Shown here in pieces: positions 52,313 to 63,558 of a DNA stretch of 64,000 nucleotides. This DNA is from Chara braunii. Lineage: Eukaryota; Streptophyta; Charophyceae; Charales; Characeae. Location: the NCBI GenBank assembly GCA_003427395.1, contig BFEA01000112.1:1927613-1991612 (forward strand). Reading direction: 5' to 3'. The notes under the pieces were generated by a model, which saw only the letters and a program-made list of their open reading frames with translations, searched no databases and was not told where the DNA came from. A program made the position numbers and the translations under genes. Each line of letters opens with the position of its first letter. The stretch's first letter is position 1.

Positions 52313-52405
52313 TGGGCCTCACTCCACTATACACAATGCTAAATGTGTCTAGTATATGATGCCGTGCACATACATGTAGCATGTTCCATGGTGGAGTAAG
52401 GCCCC
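52313..52405. mobile_element. Short TIR element, GGGCCTCACTCCAC type
   Basis: GGGCCTCACTCCACTATACA at the left and GGTGGAGTAAGGCCC at the right, with partial inner pairing (ATGCTAAATGTGT / ACATGTAGCAT). About 93 bp; ends match the element at 1682-1811. Confidence 0.6.
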
Positions 52406-52492
52406 ATGTCATGCAGCAGACGTAGCTACATGTGATGGACAGGTAGTTGTGGAGATCAAGCAATGAACCGGACGGGATGAGATCTGAAAAAT

Positions 52493-52494
<2 letters not shown>

Positions 52495-52574
<80 letters not shown>
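52495..52574. repeat. GA microsatellite upstream of the receptor kinase
   Basis: (GA)n of about 80 bases, 680 bp before the kinase start codon. GA tracts occur in plant promoters and leaders, but no function is shown here. Confidence 0.9.
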
Positions 52575-52578
<4 letters not shown>

Positions 52579-53256
52579 GATCAGGTTGGGACAAAAGTGA
52601 AAAAGGCGATCGAATTGTCCTCAGTTTGGGTATCCGAATGTGGCCGGGAAACAAAGTAGTGACCAGCGGTCGAAGCAGAACTCGTCTGGGTGACCGAGTG
52701 AGGGCATAGCAGCCCTCCACTCGTACTCCGGCCTTTGCACAGGCCTGTCGTACAACACTGTAAGTGCATCTGTCTCTATCTTTCTAGTGATGTCTCTATC
52801 TTTCTAGTGATACAGTGAGGAAGACGGCTCACAAGAGTCACAAGTCGAAAAAGAAAGACTATTTGTTGGATCTGTGTCTCATTTGAGGATTGAGATCCTG
52901 GGTTATGAGATTAGTCATTTTTCAACGAAAATTTGATGAACCTTCAGGTATCCTTTTTTCAAAAAAGATGTATTTTTTCCGTTGTCTTTGGTTGTTTGAG
53001 ACTTTGAGTTGGCCCCTCAATAAGTTGTGGTGAACAATTTGCTCTTTGCATGCACAGATGTTTGGACGAAGTGGCCATGTATCTTGTTGGAGTTCATGCC
53101 TTTGTGATTCAGTTGGACAGCTGCAAGGAAGTGGACGAGGCTGCGGAATGAGTTGAGGTGGTCATGTTGGTGGTTGTTGCTTCGCACTGGTTCTAGGTGG
53201 TGGGGTAACTAGAAGGGCTGCACTTCTAGTGTATTCTGGACGAGAAAGACTGCCCG
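52575..53256 (+). other. 5' flank of the receptor kinase gene
   Basis: No clear TATA box or element is recognised. It contains a direct repeat TGTCTCTATCTTTCTAGTGA (52770-52809, two copies) and stops in the kinase frame shortly upstream of 53257. Promoter and leader must lie here if the gene is expressed as a single exon. Confidence 0.4.
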
Positions 53257-56200
53257 ATGGGAAACGGGCAGAATTGTTCGTTAGGCCGTGGCAGGCAGGG
53301 CTGCTCATTATGGCGTGGCAGGCAGGACTACTCGTTGCATCGGATTTCTACCCGGTGGAAAGTGGTTGGTGTACTATGGTTGATGGTGCTGGTGAGTATT
53401 CTTCTCGTAACTTCGGTCCCTATTGCAGTATCAGGGCAGCAGTCCTCTGGAGTTGAGACGTTTATTAACTGCGGTGGCGAAGCCATAACAGATACATGGG
53501 GTAGGACCTGGACGGCAGACTCGCAGGTCCCTGCGGACGGTAATGTGTTGGAAACTACCGCACAGGATGTGCTACCTCCCAGCCAGCCAAGGGCTCTGCC
53601 AATGGCGGACCCGATGCCTTATCGTACCGCGAGGTTTTTCAGGAGCAATGTCAGCTACACCTTTCCGAGCCCTGCAGGGACCAATTTTTTTTTGCGGCTT
53701 CATTTCACTACGGCCTACATGGGTCCTGAGGCCGCTGCTTTTGCACCTAAAAATTGTAGCTTCAATGTGTATGTGAACGATACACTTGTACTGGCAGGCT
53801 ATTCGCCTCTCGCAAAGGCCCAGTCTATACCCGAAAAGCCTAATCCGATTAATCAGGTCGTTATTGAAGAACTCATCTTGACTTCCCAGGACGGTACTAT
53901 TGCTGTATCACTTTCTCCGATATCAGAGGCGCATTATGGTTTTATCTGTGGAATTGAAGCAGTATCGACCGCAGGATTGTACGACAAATCGTTGCCACCG
54001 GCGTATTCTGGTCATACTGTGCGTCGGATAAACTGCGGAAGCACCAATGATGAAGTTCCGCCTATCAGGGCAGGTGACCGGACAATGCGGTGGTGGTCTA
54101 TTGACTCAGAATGTCAGACAGGTGTCCCTCTTTCGACATCAGCTATAGGTGTCACTGGGGACAGGGATCCATTCTACGTTCCTGTCGATGTACTGAGGAC
54201 ATGGCGGTATAATGACAAGGATGGTGTCAGTTACATTTTTCTCGCGCTGGAGAAAAGCCGCAGTTATCTTGTTCGACTGTACTTTTTCGAAGCTTTAGGT
54301 GAAACTCGCAGACGGGAAATGAACATCACCGTCCGTGGTTTTGGTCCAGCAGCTTCAGCTGGAGACGAGGCCACTGTTACAAACTATGATGTCGTGCGAG
54401 ATGGAGGTCGGTTGGCACCAGCAGTCGTTGATCTTATCTTTTTCCTGAACAGCACCACTGACCTGCAGATCATCTTATGGATTAGCGAGTGGACGGAGAT
54501 CCCTGAGGCGACAGTCAGTGGTATTGAGATTATCAAACTCGGCCGCAATGGTGAGTTGACGCTCGCTGACTCGGGGAGAGTTCCAGAGAGTATCATTGCT
54601 GGTACGTTTCCTACAGTGGACGCTGGGCCTGTTCTTCTTTCCTTTGCGGAGTATCCAGGCAACTCGGAACTCCTGTCGGATTGGGTCAAATCAAATGCTG
54701 AAGGATTCACAAATCCGTGCTACCCCCGGGCGTGGTCGATGATTGAGTGTACTTACGGTGCGGTTACGGCAATCGACCTCTCCACAGCGCGGGGCGTTGC
54801 AGGACCGATTCCGGCTCGGCTGGGGGATCTGAGTGCACTGCGTGAGCTTATCCTTAGCAATCAGAAATTTACGGGTCCCATTCCTGATTCCCTTGCTGAC
54901 CTGGTCCACCTAGAGAAGCTGAAACTGGATGGTAATATTGGACTGAATGGGTCAGTCCCTGCTTCATTTGGTCGGTTGTCCAAGCTGGAGGAATTTGATG
55001 TGAGCGGGACAGTGGTGGGCGGCCCGGTTCCCACAGCTCTTCTGGACTCGCCATCGTTGAGCGTGGTTGCAGGCGAGTCTGATCTCTGCGCTGCAGGCGA
55101 CGCAACGCAAAAGCGACTTCTGAAACAGTGCCCGGAAGAGAGTGAGCCACCCTTCAGAGGACGAATAGTGGCTGCCATTCTTGGTGCAGTGGCGGGTGCA
55201 TGTGTGCTCGTTGGTGCTGGAGTCTTCGTCTACTTCAGAAAGTGCAGAGATGACAGTTTCTTTGGTATGATGTCCAGCTCTGACAGTGGGGACGCAGCGA
55301 AATCCATGGGACCGCAGACAATGAAATTGGGCCGGCCATTTACGTTTGCGGAAATCGTCAAGGCCACAAACAACTTTGACCATCGCCGCGTTCTTGGCTC
55401 TGGTGGATTCGGGTCAGTATACGAGGGCCATCTTCCAGACGGCACTGTGGTGGCCATCAAGCGCGGCAGTGCCGAGTCCCGACAGGGAATCCGGGAGTTC
55501 CAGACGGAGATCAGGACTTTGTCAAACCTCAGGCATCGCCATTTGGTGAGCCTGGTGGGCTACTGTGAAGAAAATGGGGAGATGATTCTCGTGTACGAGT
55601 ACATGGCGAACGGTTCTCTTCGTGATCACCTATATGCCGACGACGAAGAGTGGTCCTTGACGAAGAGCAGCCGGCAATTTGTCCTCGACTGGAGGCAAAG
55701 GCTGATGATTTGCGTGGGAGCTGCTAAGGGTCTGGATTACCTTCACTCTGGAGCGCAAGAAATGATCATTCACAGGGACGTTAAGTCAACGAACATCCTC
55801 TTGGATGATGAGTGGGTTGCCAAGGTTGCGGATTTCGGGCTCTCAAAACTGGGACCCAGCATGAATGAAACTCATGTCAGCACTGTGGTGAAAGGCAGCT
55901 TCGGCTATCTGGACCCGGCATACTTCAAGTCACAGCAGCTCACAGAGAAGTCAGATGTCTACAGCTTTGGTGTTGTTCTGCTTGAAGTGATCACAGCAAG
56001 GCCACCCATCAGCCAGGGTGCTCCTGGAGAGCAGGTGAGTCTGGTCGACTGGGCGAAACCCTCTCTTCTTGCTGGGAGGGTCGAAGAGATTGTCGATCAG
56101 CGACTGACAAACTCGTACGACGTCCAATCGCTACGCAAGGTAGCAGAGGTGGCGCTGCGCTGCCTCAACGAGAACAGGGAGGCCCGACCTTCAATGGCCA

Positions 56201-56544
56201 GTGTCCTCCCTGGTCTCGAGGATGCTCTGATTTTGCAAGAGACATCGGGCAGTGTCATTCTCGATCTTCCCCCTCGCCCCCCAGGCTCAGCGCACCGGAG
56301 TAATCTTCATCCCGGCCAACGAGTTGGTCTTCACGACGACAATACTCCCTCTTCCACCAACTCCGCCGACTTTCATCCCTACGGTGCCTCTCATCATTCC
56401 CACCCATTGTCGAGTGTCTCAATCAATCATTCCCATCTTCATTCCGTTGTCTCCGAAAATCCTGACTACCATAATATGGATGACGACAGCATGAGCGGCG
56501 CAAGCGACCCTCCAAGCATGGCATCTCCGTTGACAGCTCGTTAG
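53257..56544 (+). CDS. Malectin-like LRR receptor-like protein kinase, intact
   Basis: An uninterrupted 1095-codon frame without introns. A hydrophobic segment at residues 36-59 is the signal peptide. Met43 (53383) may be the real start, since it puts the hydrophobic stretch at the N-terminus and the first 42 residues overlap a 29 bp duplication. Two malectin-like halves follow (about 69-240, from FINCGG; about 258-435, from INCGS), then a GDPC-like cap (NPCYPRAWSMIEC, 486-498), about four LRRs (500-605) and a membrane segment (637-660). The kinase has G-x-G-x2-G (714-719), Lys735 of VAIK, Glu751, IHRDVKSTN (838-846) and DFG (859-861). The activation segment THVSTVVKGSFGYLDPAY resembles the CrRLK1L (FERONIA) group, but LRRs are more typical of LRR-I kinases. 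DPAY replaces the usual DPEY. The tail from about 1010 is His/Ser/Pro-rich. Role: probable plasma-membrane sensing of cell-wall carbohydrate or a peptide ligand (inferred from family). Confidence 0.95.
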   Translation: MGNGQNCSLGRGRQGCSLWRGRQDYSLHRISTRWKVVGVLWLMVLVSILLVTSVPIAVSGQQSSGVETFINCGGEAITDTWGRTWTADSQVPADGNVLETTAQDVLPPSQPRALPMADPMPYRTARFFRSNVSYTFPSPAGTNFFLRLHFTTAYMGPEAAAFAPKNCSFNVYVNDTLVLAGYSPLAKAQSIPEKPNPINQVVIEELILTSQDGTIAVSLSPISEAHYGFICGIEAVSTAGLYDKSLPPAYSGHTVRRINCGSTNDEVPPIRAGDRTMRWWSIDSECQTGVPLSTSAIGVTGDRDPFYVPVDVLRTWRYNDKDGVSYIFLALEKSRSYLVRLYFFEALGETRRREMNITVRGFGPAASAGDEATVTNYDVVRDGGRLAPAVVDLIFFLNSTTDLQIILWISEWTEIPEATVSGIEIIKLGRNGELTLADSGRVPESIIAGTFPTVDAGPVLLSFAEYPGNSELLSDWVKSNAEGFTNPCYPRAWSMIECTYGAVTAIDLSTARGVAGPIPARLGDLSALRELILSNQKFTGPIPDSLADLVHLEKLKLDGNIGLNGSVPASFGRLSKLEEFDVSGTVVGGPVPTALLDSPSLSVVAGESDLCAAGDATQKRLLKQCPEESEPPFRGRIVAAILGAVAGACVLVGAGVFVYFRKCRDDSFFGMMSSSDSGDAAKSMGPQTMKLGRPFTFAEIVKATNNFDHRRVLGSGGFGSVYEGHLPDGTVVAIKRGSAESRQGIREFQTEIRTLSNLRHRHLVSLVGYCEENGEMILVYEYMANGSLRDHLYADDEEWSLTKSSRQFVLDWRQRLMICVGAAKGLDYLHSGAQEMIIHRDVKSTNILLDDEWVAKVADFGLSKLGPSMNETHVSTVVKGSFGYLDPAYFKSQQLTEKSDVYSFGVVLLEVITARPPISQGAPGEQVSLVDWAKPSLLAGRVEEIVDQRLTNSYDVQSLRKVAEVALRCLNENREARPSMASVLPGLEDALILQETSGSVILDLPPRPPGSAHRSNLHPGQRVGLHDDNTPSSTNSADFHPYGASHHSHPLSSVSINHSHLHSVVSENPDYHNMDDDSMSGASDPPSMASPLTAR

Positions 56545-56969
56545 GTCAACCTCTCGAAACACTCGCATCTCGGAAGGAGCCTTCGATCAGGTACACATTT
56601 TCTAGTCCTCGACTCCTCGCCAGAGTCTGTTTTCCGTTGATCTGTTTGCCCTTCCTCCAGGCGAAGACGTCAGGGGCAATTGGCTGATAGGCACTAAACG
56701 CACGGGACGTACTTGACATTCAGTCGACACCGGATGGGCACGTGCTTCATTCACCACCATATTTATCAACTCTCCAGCGTTGTTACGTGGGCTGGACACA
56801 ACAGCTAGAAATGCTGAGCTTGTAGTGGAGACAGTAGAGAGGCTGGGATCCATCTACCTGAATATGTAATCCCTGTTCTGACAAACAGAACGCTGGTGCA
56901 GAGGTCTTGCATTGCCACCTATAATGATTCATTTAGAAGCACAAGCAACGTGTTTTTTTTTTTTTTTTT
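56545..56969 (+). other. 3' flank of the receptor kinase gene
   Basis: Between the TAG stop and a T-run that ends in the assembly gap I see no further coding sequence. A polyadenylation site cannot be pinpointed from sequence alone. Confidence 0.4.
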
Positions 56970-57037
56970 NNNNNNNNNNNNNNNNNNNNNNNNNNNNNNN
57001 NNNNNNNNNNNNNNNNNNNNNNNNNNNNNNNNNNNNN
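56970..57037. other. Assembly gap, 68 N
   Basis: Undetermined bases after a run of 17 T (56953-56969). Confidence 0.99.
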
Positions 57038-58130
57038 GTAAACCATATCTGGTGTCGAGGGGGGTTCTCGCAGAGATCTCTGCAGATCTTCGTTATACGG
57101 TTCCATTGCTATCTCTCTATTTGGTGTATAGCTTCGTGTTCAATGCTGAGTGCAAGTGCCCGTTAGTGCCGTCATCTGGTTTGGAGCTTGGTGGTTGGGC
57201 CACGTGTGGAAGGCTGGCTGTTTTTTTAGTCGTTCGGCGACAATTTTATAATTCATTACTGCCTTTTGTTGTTCCCTTAAATGCCGCTTGTAGCGTTTAA
57301 CAATATTCGTCAAACTTGGATGTTATCTGACCTTGTGACTATGGGCCCATATGGGCCCATTTTTGGTGAGGCCGTTTTCCTCGAGCTCCTGTCGTGTCGG
57401 TATTATGATGGATTAGACGAAGTGGTCGTGTGAAGCAAGGGAAGTGCCATGGCCAAGTACAGCTCTTGGACTGATCCAGAACCAGTTCTTGCCTTTGTGA
57501 TCTTACCGTCGTCAATTTTTCGTCAATTTTCAATTCCCATTAGCTAAGGGTTCAGTCTAGATAAGAGCTGGGATGGTGGGATTTGTGGCCGGCAGCGTGT
57601 TATCGTGTTTACTTGCCCAAAGTTTTTTGTGTCTGGAGTTTCAGTAGCCTTTGACTGGCTACCTTGGCATAGTAGACTTTGACTGGCTACCGTAACCACT
57701 CCCAGTATTTACTCTTAGGTGCCTACGTAGTGGTGGGTGCCACAAGATCTCTTCGATATCAACGTCGACATCGTTGGCCATGTTTTGTTAGAGCCCGGCC
57801 GGATCCTATCTAATCCTGTTTGCCCCCAATGCTTTCGCACCTCAGCGTCAGTAGAGACCCAGAAAGCTGCCTTTGCTTGCTTTTGGTGTTCCTTCTAGTA
57901 TCGAATCAGGACTGATCACCCTCTTCTCCCGACTGGAGCATACGGTTTTTATATCCGTATTTGGTCCGACTTTCAGGTCTGCATACGTTGAGAAGGACCA
58001 TGATGCATTCTATTCCAGTGCCCACTCTAGGGGCATAGGTAATTTCCGTCAAGTACGGAAGATGCGCTTTCGGTCTCTTTGAGGAATGGAAGTTTGTTCC
58101 ATCTGGAGACAGCACAAGGATTCTCATGCG
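57038..58130. other. Unassigned stretch, no recognisable gene
   Basis: Only small repeats are seen: ATGGGCCCAT twice in tandem (57342-57360), TTTGACTGGCTACC twice (57651-57691), and GTCAATTTTTC-type words near 57512-57530. Confidence 0.4.
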
Positions 58131-58134
58131 CCTA

Positions 58135-58500
58135 AGATGGCTGATATGCACATCTTGCTCCATCTGGATTCGGACTCGTGTCTGCATTTCGACTGCCAGC
58201 CGGCATCAATTCGCTCCACGGGTTCTCGTGCTCGAAATATGGCTACTATGCATCTTCTTCCATCTTGGTTCGAACTTGGGTCTGCCTTTCGACAGTTCAT
58301 TCTGTACCTTCTGCTGAGCTTGATATGAAATGCAAGCGCATCAATCTGAGACCGCAAGCATTCTCGTGCTACAAAGATGGATATGCATCTAGTTCCATCT
58401 TGGTTCGGACTTGGGTCTGCATCTCAACAGTCGTTGTTGCACCTGCTGAGACAGATATGAATGCCAGCAGTGGTTCGGACTTGGCTCTGCATCTCATGGT
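58135..58500. repeat. Degenerate tandem repeats with GGACTTGGGTCTGCAT
   Basis: Units near 58148, 58258, 58389 and 58468 share CCATCT-GGTTCGGACTTGG and GTCTGCATTTCGACAGT-like wording, 80-130 bp apart. A single related unit is at 42285-42340 (GGACTCGAATTTGGGTCTGT), so the sequence is also dispersed. Confidence 0.6.
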
Positions 58501-58877
58501 GCTGGTGGCGACAAGCTCAAGCAGGGAAAACGAGAAACGAGCAAAGCAGGGTCAGTTAAGGGCTTGTTAGGTGAACAGGGTTTGCATGATGGGCGTTGAT
58601 TAGTTCTGGAGTCCAGAGTTGAGGCGAAAACCGCCAGCGCGCGAGGAGTTCTCTCAAGCTGTGCTCCATCACATGGAACCTATTGTAATTCGTTGACAGG
58701 CTGGCAGCGGAAACACTGCGATATTGGCCAATCAAGTGGAGAGGGAGGGAGGGTAGTATTGCACTACGTAGTCGATTCTGCCTTGGGGGTTAGCCTGCCA
58801 TGTTAGTATGTGTGGGAGACATGGGTCGTCTCATCTCCCTCACCCTGCAACCATATTGATTGCTTCTCCCGCAATTG

Positions 58878-59372
58878 TAGTGATGGGAAGAGTTGGAGTG
58901 GGAGTGCACGCAGGGAATGGATGGCCATCTCCAGACGTTGGACAGACGGGGCCACGTTTTGTGTCCCTCTCTGTGTGCGGAAGGTGCACGAGACGTTGGG
59001 TACGGACGATATTGGGTAGGGTCTACTCATCTCTGTCACCCTGCAATTGCATTGATCCCTTCTCCTGCAAAGAGCAAGAGAAGCTCACCTGTTGCTATGG
59101 CAGAAGCTCTTCTCGCCACTGAGTCGCTAGTAATGGTGCAGTTGCTCCTGGCTGGCAAGTCGTGCTTCTTCACATAGTTGATGATTTTCAGTCGTAGATC
59201 AGTGATTGTGACCTTAGTGCTTAGTGATGGGGAAGAGTTGGAAGATGGAGGCCACAGAGGGAATAGATGGGTGGCCAATGCCGGACGTTCGACAGACAGG
59301 GGGTACGTGTTGTGTCACTCTCTGTGTCGGGAAGGTGCACGAGATGTCGGGTACGCACGGCATCGGGTAAGT
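58878..59372. repeat. Two diverged direct copies of about 145 bp
   Basis: AGTGATGGGAAGAGTTGGAG (58879) parallels AGTGATGGGGAAGAGTTGGA (59223). Both continue through GGGAAT(G/A)GATGG, GACGTT-GACAGAC-GGGG, TGTGTC-CTCTCTGTGT, GGAAGGTGCACGAGA and GGGTA-G-ACG. The spacer repeats CATCTC-GTCACCCTGCAA wording. No conserved frame. Confidence 0.65.
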
Positions 59373-59987
59373 CGGAACCTTATACGATTGGTGTTCACAT
59401 AGTGAGGAAGATTTTCTAATCATCTCTCCGCTCAGCGAACGCCAGTTCGCAAAAAGCTTCTCACTTCCTATGCAGGCTGGAGCTGGAGGAATGACCTGTC
59501 TTGAATGTGTCTTCGTATTTTCATCTCGAGCTCCCGCTTACCCTGGCAAGCAAGCACTTTTGTCCATTGATTGGCATTGCGCCAAGGTCACACACGGGTT
59601 CATATCCTCTCGGCTGCCTGAGCAGCTGACACAAGGTGAGTGGGAGCTGGGGGATGCACCCAAAAAAGACTGCAGAGTTGTGTTCGGATCCGCGTACGAG
59701 TCCCGTGCATGGTCGGTCGTGAGAGTTGGATTTTCTGATAACTCTCAGCCAGTTTCATCTTTGAGTGCCTCTCAGATATAGCCATCGGGCTGTCTTAACT
59801 TAACCATTTTTATTTTTATTTTTCCTTTGTGCCTCTCAGATAGCCATCAGTCAGTTAAAAAAGTTAACTCTGTCTCGGTTAACCTCTGTGCCTCTCAGGT
59901 AGCCAGCCATCCAAGACAGGCGTGAAGGTACATCGGGTGGCGGGCTGTCAATACCGATGTGCGAAGGAATCAAACAAGAACTTAAGT

Positions 59988-60020
<33 letters not shown>

Positions 60021-60199
60021 CAGCTGTCTTCTCCTCTCGTATGGGGGACAGCTGTGTGTGTTTTCGCTACACAATTCTCTTCTCTGAGTTCTCTCAATTG
60101 TCTTACGCTAACTAATCATCCATCTCGCAGGGCTTAGGAGCGAGCAGTGCTTTCAAGGCTTAGGGTGGAGCACTACTTAGCCTATGTGGTTTTTCTGAC

Positions 60200-60545
60200 A
60201 ACGCCCTAGTATACTAGATTAACCTAGAGATGTCGAGCAAGCTACTAGGGTTATGGGTTTCACCTATCTACCTACGGGACACTTTCGTCCCCGATCTATC
60301 CCAGCCTACCTATCTATCCGCTCAGGGTTGAGCCTTCCCAGCTGAGCCTATCCCCTCAGGGTTGACTAACGTGGATGGAAGAGGCATTCTCCAAGCTCCC
60401 CTATCAGGTCCTACTAAGGGGGGGGCGAACCGTCGATCTCAGGTGGTGGGCCCCACAGCGTGCAGCAGGGGCCGTGGGGAGCCAAATGGATGCCATGTCG
60501 TAGGGAAGCGAACCCGTGACATTACCGAGTGAGCTAGGCCGCCGC
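60200..60545 (-). mobile_element. tRNA-derived SINE (family S3)
   Basis: On the minus strand the head reads GGCGGCCTAGCTCACTCGGT, AATGTCACGGGTTCGCTTCC. The A-box-like TAGCTCACTCGGTAA lies at about 60533-60519 and the B-box-like GGGTTCGCTTCC at about 60514-60503. The spacing is shorter than in a true tRNA, and no acceptor stem is formed. The 3' limit is uncertain. An anonymous SINE is the best reading. Confidence 0.5.
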
Positions 60546-62020
60546 CCTTCTACGTAAACTATTTTGTTTTTTTCACCCCCTCCCCTCCCCCCCGCCCCCC
60601 CGGGTTGTTTTTTGCAAGCCTGTGTAACAAGGTATGCAAGCCGTGTGGTTTTGTTTTTTCACCCCCTGAGCTCTGCTTCGTCTTTTGTACGTTCAGTCAC
60701 TATGTGGATTGCTGCAGCTTCGCAGCTCGTTTGGCCGGTGTACAATCTCTCTGCCCAGACTTTGTGGTAGCTGTATTCTTGACTATAACAGTATAACTTC
60801 TATTAATAAACCGCATAGTCTTGTCGATCAAACACACCTTTCTGCTCCAAGAGCTCTGTCTTCGTTCACACCTCACCTCACACTCCTTCACTGAGGTGGG
60901 AGGAAAAAGATCTGCCTTATGGCCTTTGCCGATTTCACCGGTTGCTAGATGGTCATCGTGGAGAAGGTCCCGGGGGTGTGCACTAGGCTATTAGGTCGAT
61001 TTGCTAGTGTGCCACTGTTCAGCAGACATCTGTCTAAGAGTATCGTATCTGCTGATCATTTGGAGTTCGACTTGGATGTTTGTTTGGCATGCGGACGAAC
61101 AATTTTTTTTTTGTGGTAGTGGCATTGTTCGGCTGATAGAAATGTGTGCTCTAATTCCATGTTTTGCAGCTGGAAATATCTAATCTATGTGGCGGCGGCA
61201 CATATGAACCACCTCTGTGCACAAGTAGGCTGCATTTGGTAGGCAGGGATGGCAGATTCGCGTCCGTTTGCCTTAGTAGAAAGGAGGCAGGCATTCTGTT
61301 CTAGCCTTTAGGGAAGAGCTATGAGATGTATGGTTTGTTTTCCCTCATTAAAAAAATTCCAGAAAACATTTATTAACAAATTCACCATTTAGACCATTGT
61401 TTTCCAACCATGAGGATGTCAAGTGTCAAGGGAAACTAGCTGTGGCTGGATGGAACCCGGACCGCCGTGGCTGGGACGGTACATAGATCCAAACCTTGTG
61501 TGAAGTTGTGAACACTACCAGAAGCTTTGTCTGATGACTGTACCAGGTCCACGTATCTGAAGAAATTGGATTGTGTGCAATGGTTGTTTAGTATTTAGTA
61601 TTTATTCATCTTCTGTCCATCCGCTGATTAGTCGATTCCTCCGTCCCTCCCTTCCTTCCACCTTCCTTAGTATATCATGATTATCTCCCTCCCTCCCTCC
61701 CTCCCTCCCTCCATCCATCCATCCATCCCTCGCTGCCTCCCCCTCCACCCACCCACCCTCCGGCGCAATGATTGTTTATCCTTCTTCCTTCCATCGGTTG
61801 GTCAGTCCGTTCCTCCCTCCCTCCCTCCCTCCCTCCCTCCCTCCCTCCCTTCCCTCCTTCCTTCCGTCTTCCTTAGTATATCATGATTATCTCCCTCCCT
61901 CCTTACCATCCCTGGCACGCCCGCACCCCCACTGCCACCCCTGACCCCCACATCCCCACGCTGCACCCCCACACCCCACCGCAGGCACAGATGGGGTCAC
62001 CAAGGCCACGTCCCTCGGGG
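60546..62020. other. Unassigned stretch with CCCT arrays
   Basis: No gene recognised. CCCT microsatellites lie at 61686-61715 and 61814-61850, in two copies of a segment beginning TTAGTATATCATGATTATCT (61668 and 61872). A C/G-poor hydrophobic frame at 61001-61183 has no domain I know. Confidence 0.45.
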
Positions 62021-62029
62021 GACCTGGGA

Positions 62030-62054
62030 CCCCCCCCCCCCCCCCCCCCCCCCC
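62030..62054. repeat. Poly(C) tract
   Basis: About 25 consecutive C. Long G/C homopolymers are rare and error-prone in assembly. Confidence 0.85.
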
Positions 62055-62472
62055 ACTAGTCTATTCTTTGTTTCTTTTTTTGACTTTTTTTGGATTCTCT
62101 GTTTTTTGTCTGCGATTTTGGGGGTCCAACCCCGGGGGTGGGGATGGCCCACCCTCGGACCCTCGACAGAGGTCCACAGGCAGGAGTCGACAACACTGTC
62201 ACAAATCAAGAAATGCGCCAAATTGGAAAATAAATTAAAATAAATAAAATTTAAGGGTTACACCTTCCACCCCCATCCCCCGGCCCCCGGTTAATAGCAA
62301 AGCAACCACACAAGAAATGGAGAAATCGAAGACAAAAATGGGGGGAAGATAAAGGGAAGAAGCCAGACAGACAAGCAGGGAAAGTGAGATGGAAACGGTG
62401 AGACAGAGAGAGAGTGTGTGTGCATGTGTGGATACACAACTTCACATGGTGTGCCTGGAATATCCGACTGAC

Positions 62473-62601
62473 TTCTTCCCCGCAAGACAACAATGTAAGG
62501 TCATTATACCTGTATTTACACTGAAAGATCTTCCAAATACATTTAATATACAGCTATAATCATTATGACCGTACGTTGTATTCGGGGGAAGAAGGTAATC
62601 T
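62473..62601. mobile_element. MITE, family M4
   Basis: CTTCTTCCCCGCAAGACAAC with AAGGTCATTATACC, matched by the inverse right end (CATTATGACCGTACGTTGTA then TTCGGGGGAAGAAG). About 129 bp. Confidence 0.75.
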
Positions 62602-62885
62602 GCGCACAGCTACCGCATTGACAGCACTTTCATGGATGGCCTGGCCACACGTACTCGTAGAATTCAAAAGCAGACAGCACAACAGAAGTGCCTAAGGGCC
62701 TCAGGAGCTTCATCGCCTCCGCACGGTAAGCAGGATCTTCACAGCTTTGTGAAGGTAGACCATCACATCTTGCTTTGTGTTTGTGCATAAGCACACCATT
62801 ACTCAAGTTAGCTTATCCATGTTGAGATGCCAGAATCATGGGTGCAACAAGTTCCAAGGCAATGCCATAGAGGTCCCTCAGAAAC

Positions 62886-62887
<2 letters not shown>

Positions 62888-62946
<59 letters not shown>

Positions 62947-62947
62947 N

Positions 62948-62990
<43 letters not shown>
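62888..62990. repeat. GA microsatellite
   Basis: (GA)n of about 100 bases with one N at 62947. Confidence 0.9.
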
Positions 62991-62993
<3 letters not shown>

Positions 62994-63280
62994 TAAGGTG
63001 GCAAGCCTCTACCAGGCCTCACACCCACCATTGCTGGGTTACATGGTGGCAACACTGGCAAGCATATTAAAATAAAGTTCACCAGCCAAGCACACATCAG
63101 GTGCCGCTTCCGCGTTGGCTCCAGACCAATTCCTCCCCACCCCCCGACTCCACATCTACAGAATCCTGTGTGCGGCTTTTCCATTTCTAAATGGAACACA
63201 GCGATTTGGAGGGAGCTACGCCATTCGTTCACTGCATTACTAGTGCGCCTCAGAAGTCGTCCTAAAAGACATTCCCAAAG

Positions 63281-63417
63281 GCTCATACTCACACTACGGC
63301 TTTATTCGTTGTATCTGACTGCAAACCACATTGGCAGCGGGTATACCTGGTGGCAATTACGCCCAAATTACGCCCAGAAATCTTTAAAAAAGACATGCTA
63401 TGCTATGAGTATGCTCT
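63281..63417. mobile_element. MITE, family M2
   Basis: GCTCATACTCACACTACGGC at the left, GCTATGAGTATGC at the right. The interior has TATCTGACTGCAAACCACAT and a duplicated ATTACGCCCA. Slightly longer than other M2 copies. Confidence 0.6.
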
Positions 63418-63558
63418 TAGGGCATAAACACTGGGGTGAGGGTGATAACATTGACATGGAGTGGGGGAGATGGTGCAATCTGCACTCACGTCGGAATCAT
63501 CCGGTTACAATGATGAATATGCAGTTATAGCCTCCTGAGTACGTCTGACGAGTACAAG

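Noticed and set aside
59470-59781. 103-codon plus frame
   Set aside because: No domain, no splice signals seen, and the surrounding sequence is degenerate repeat.
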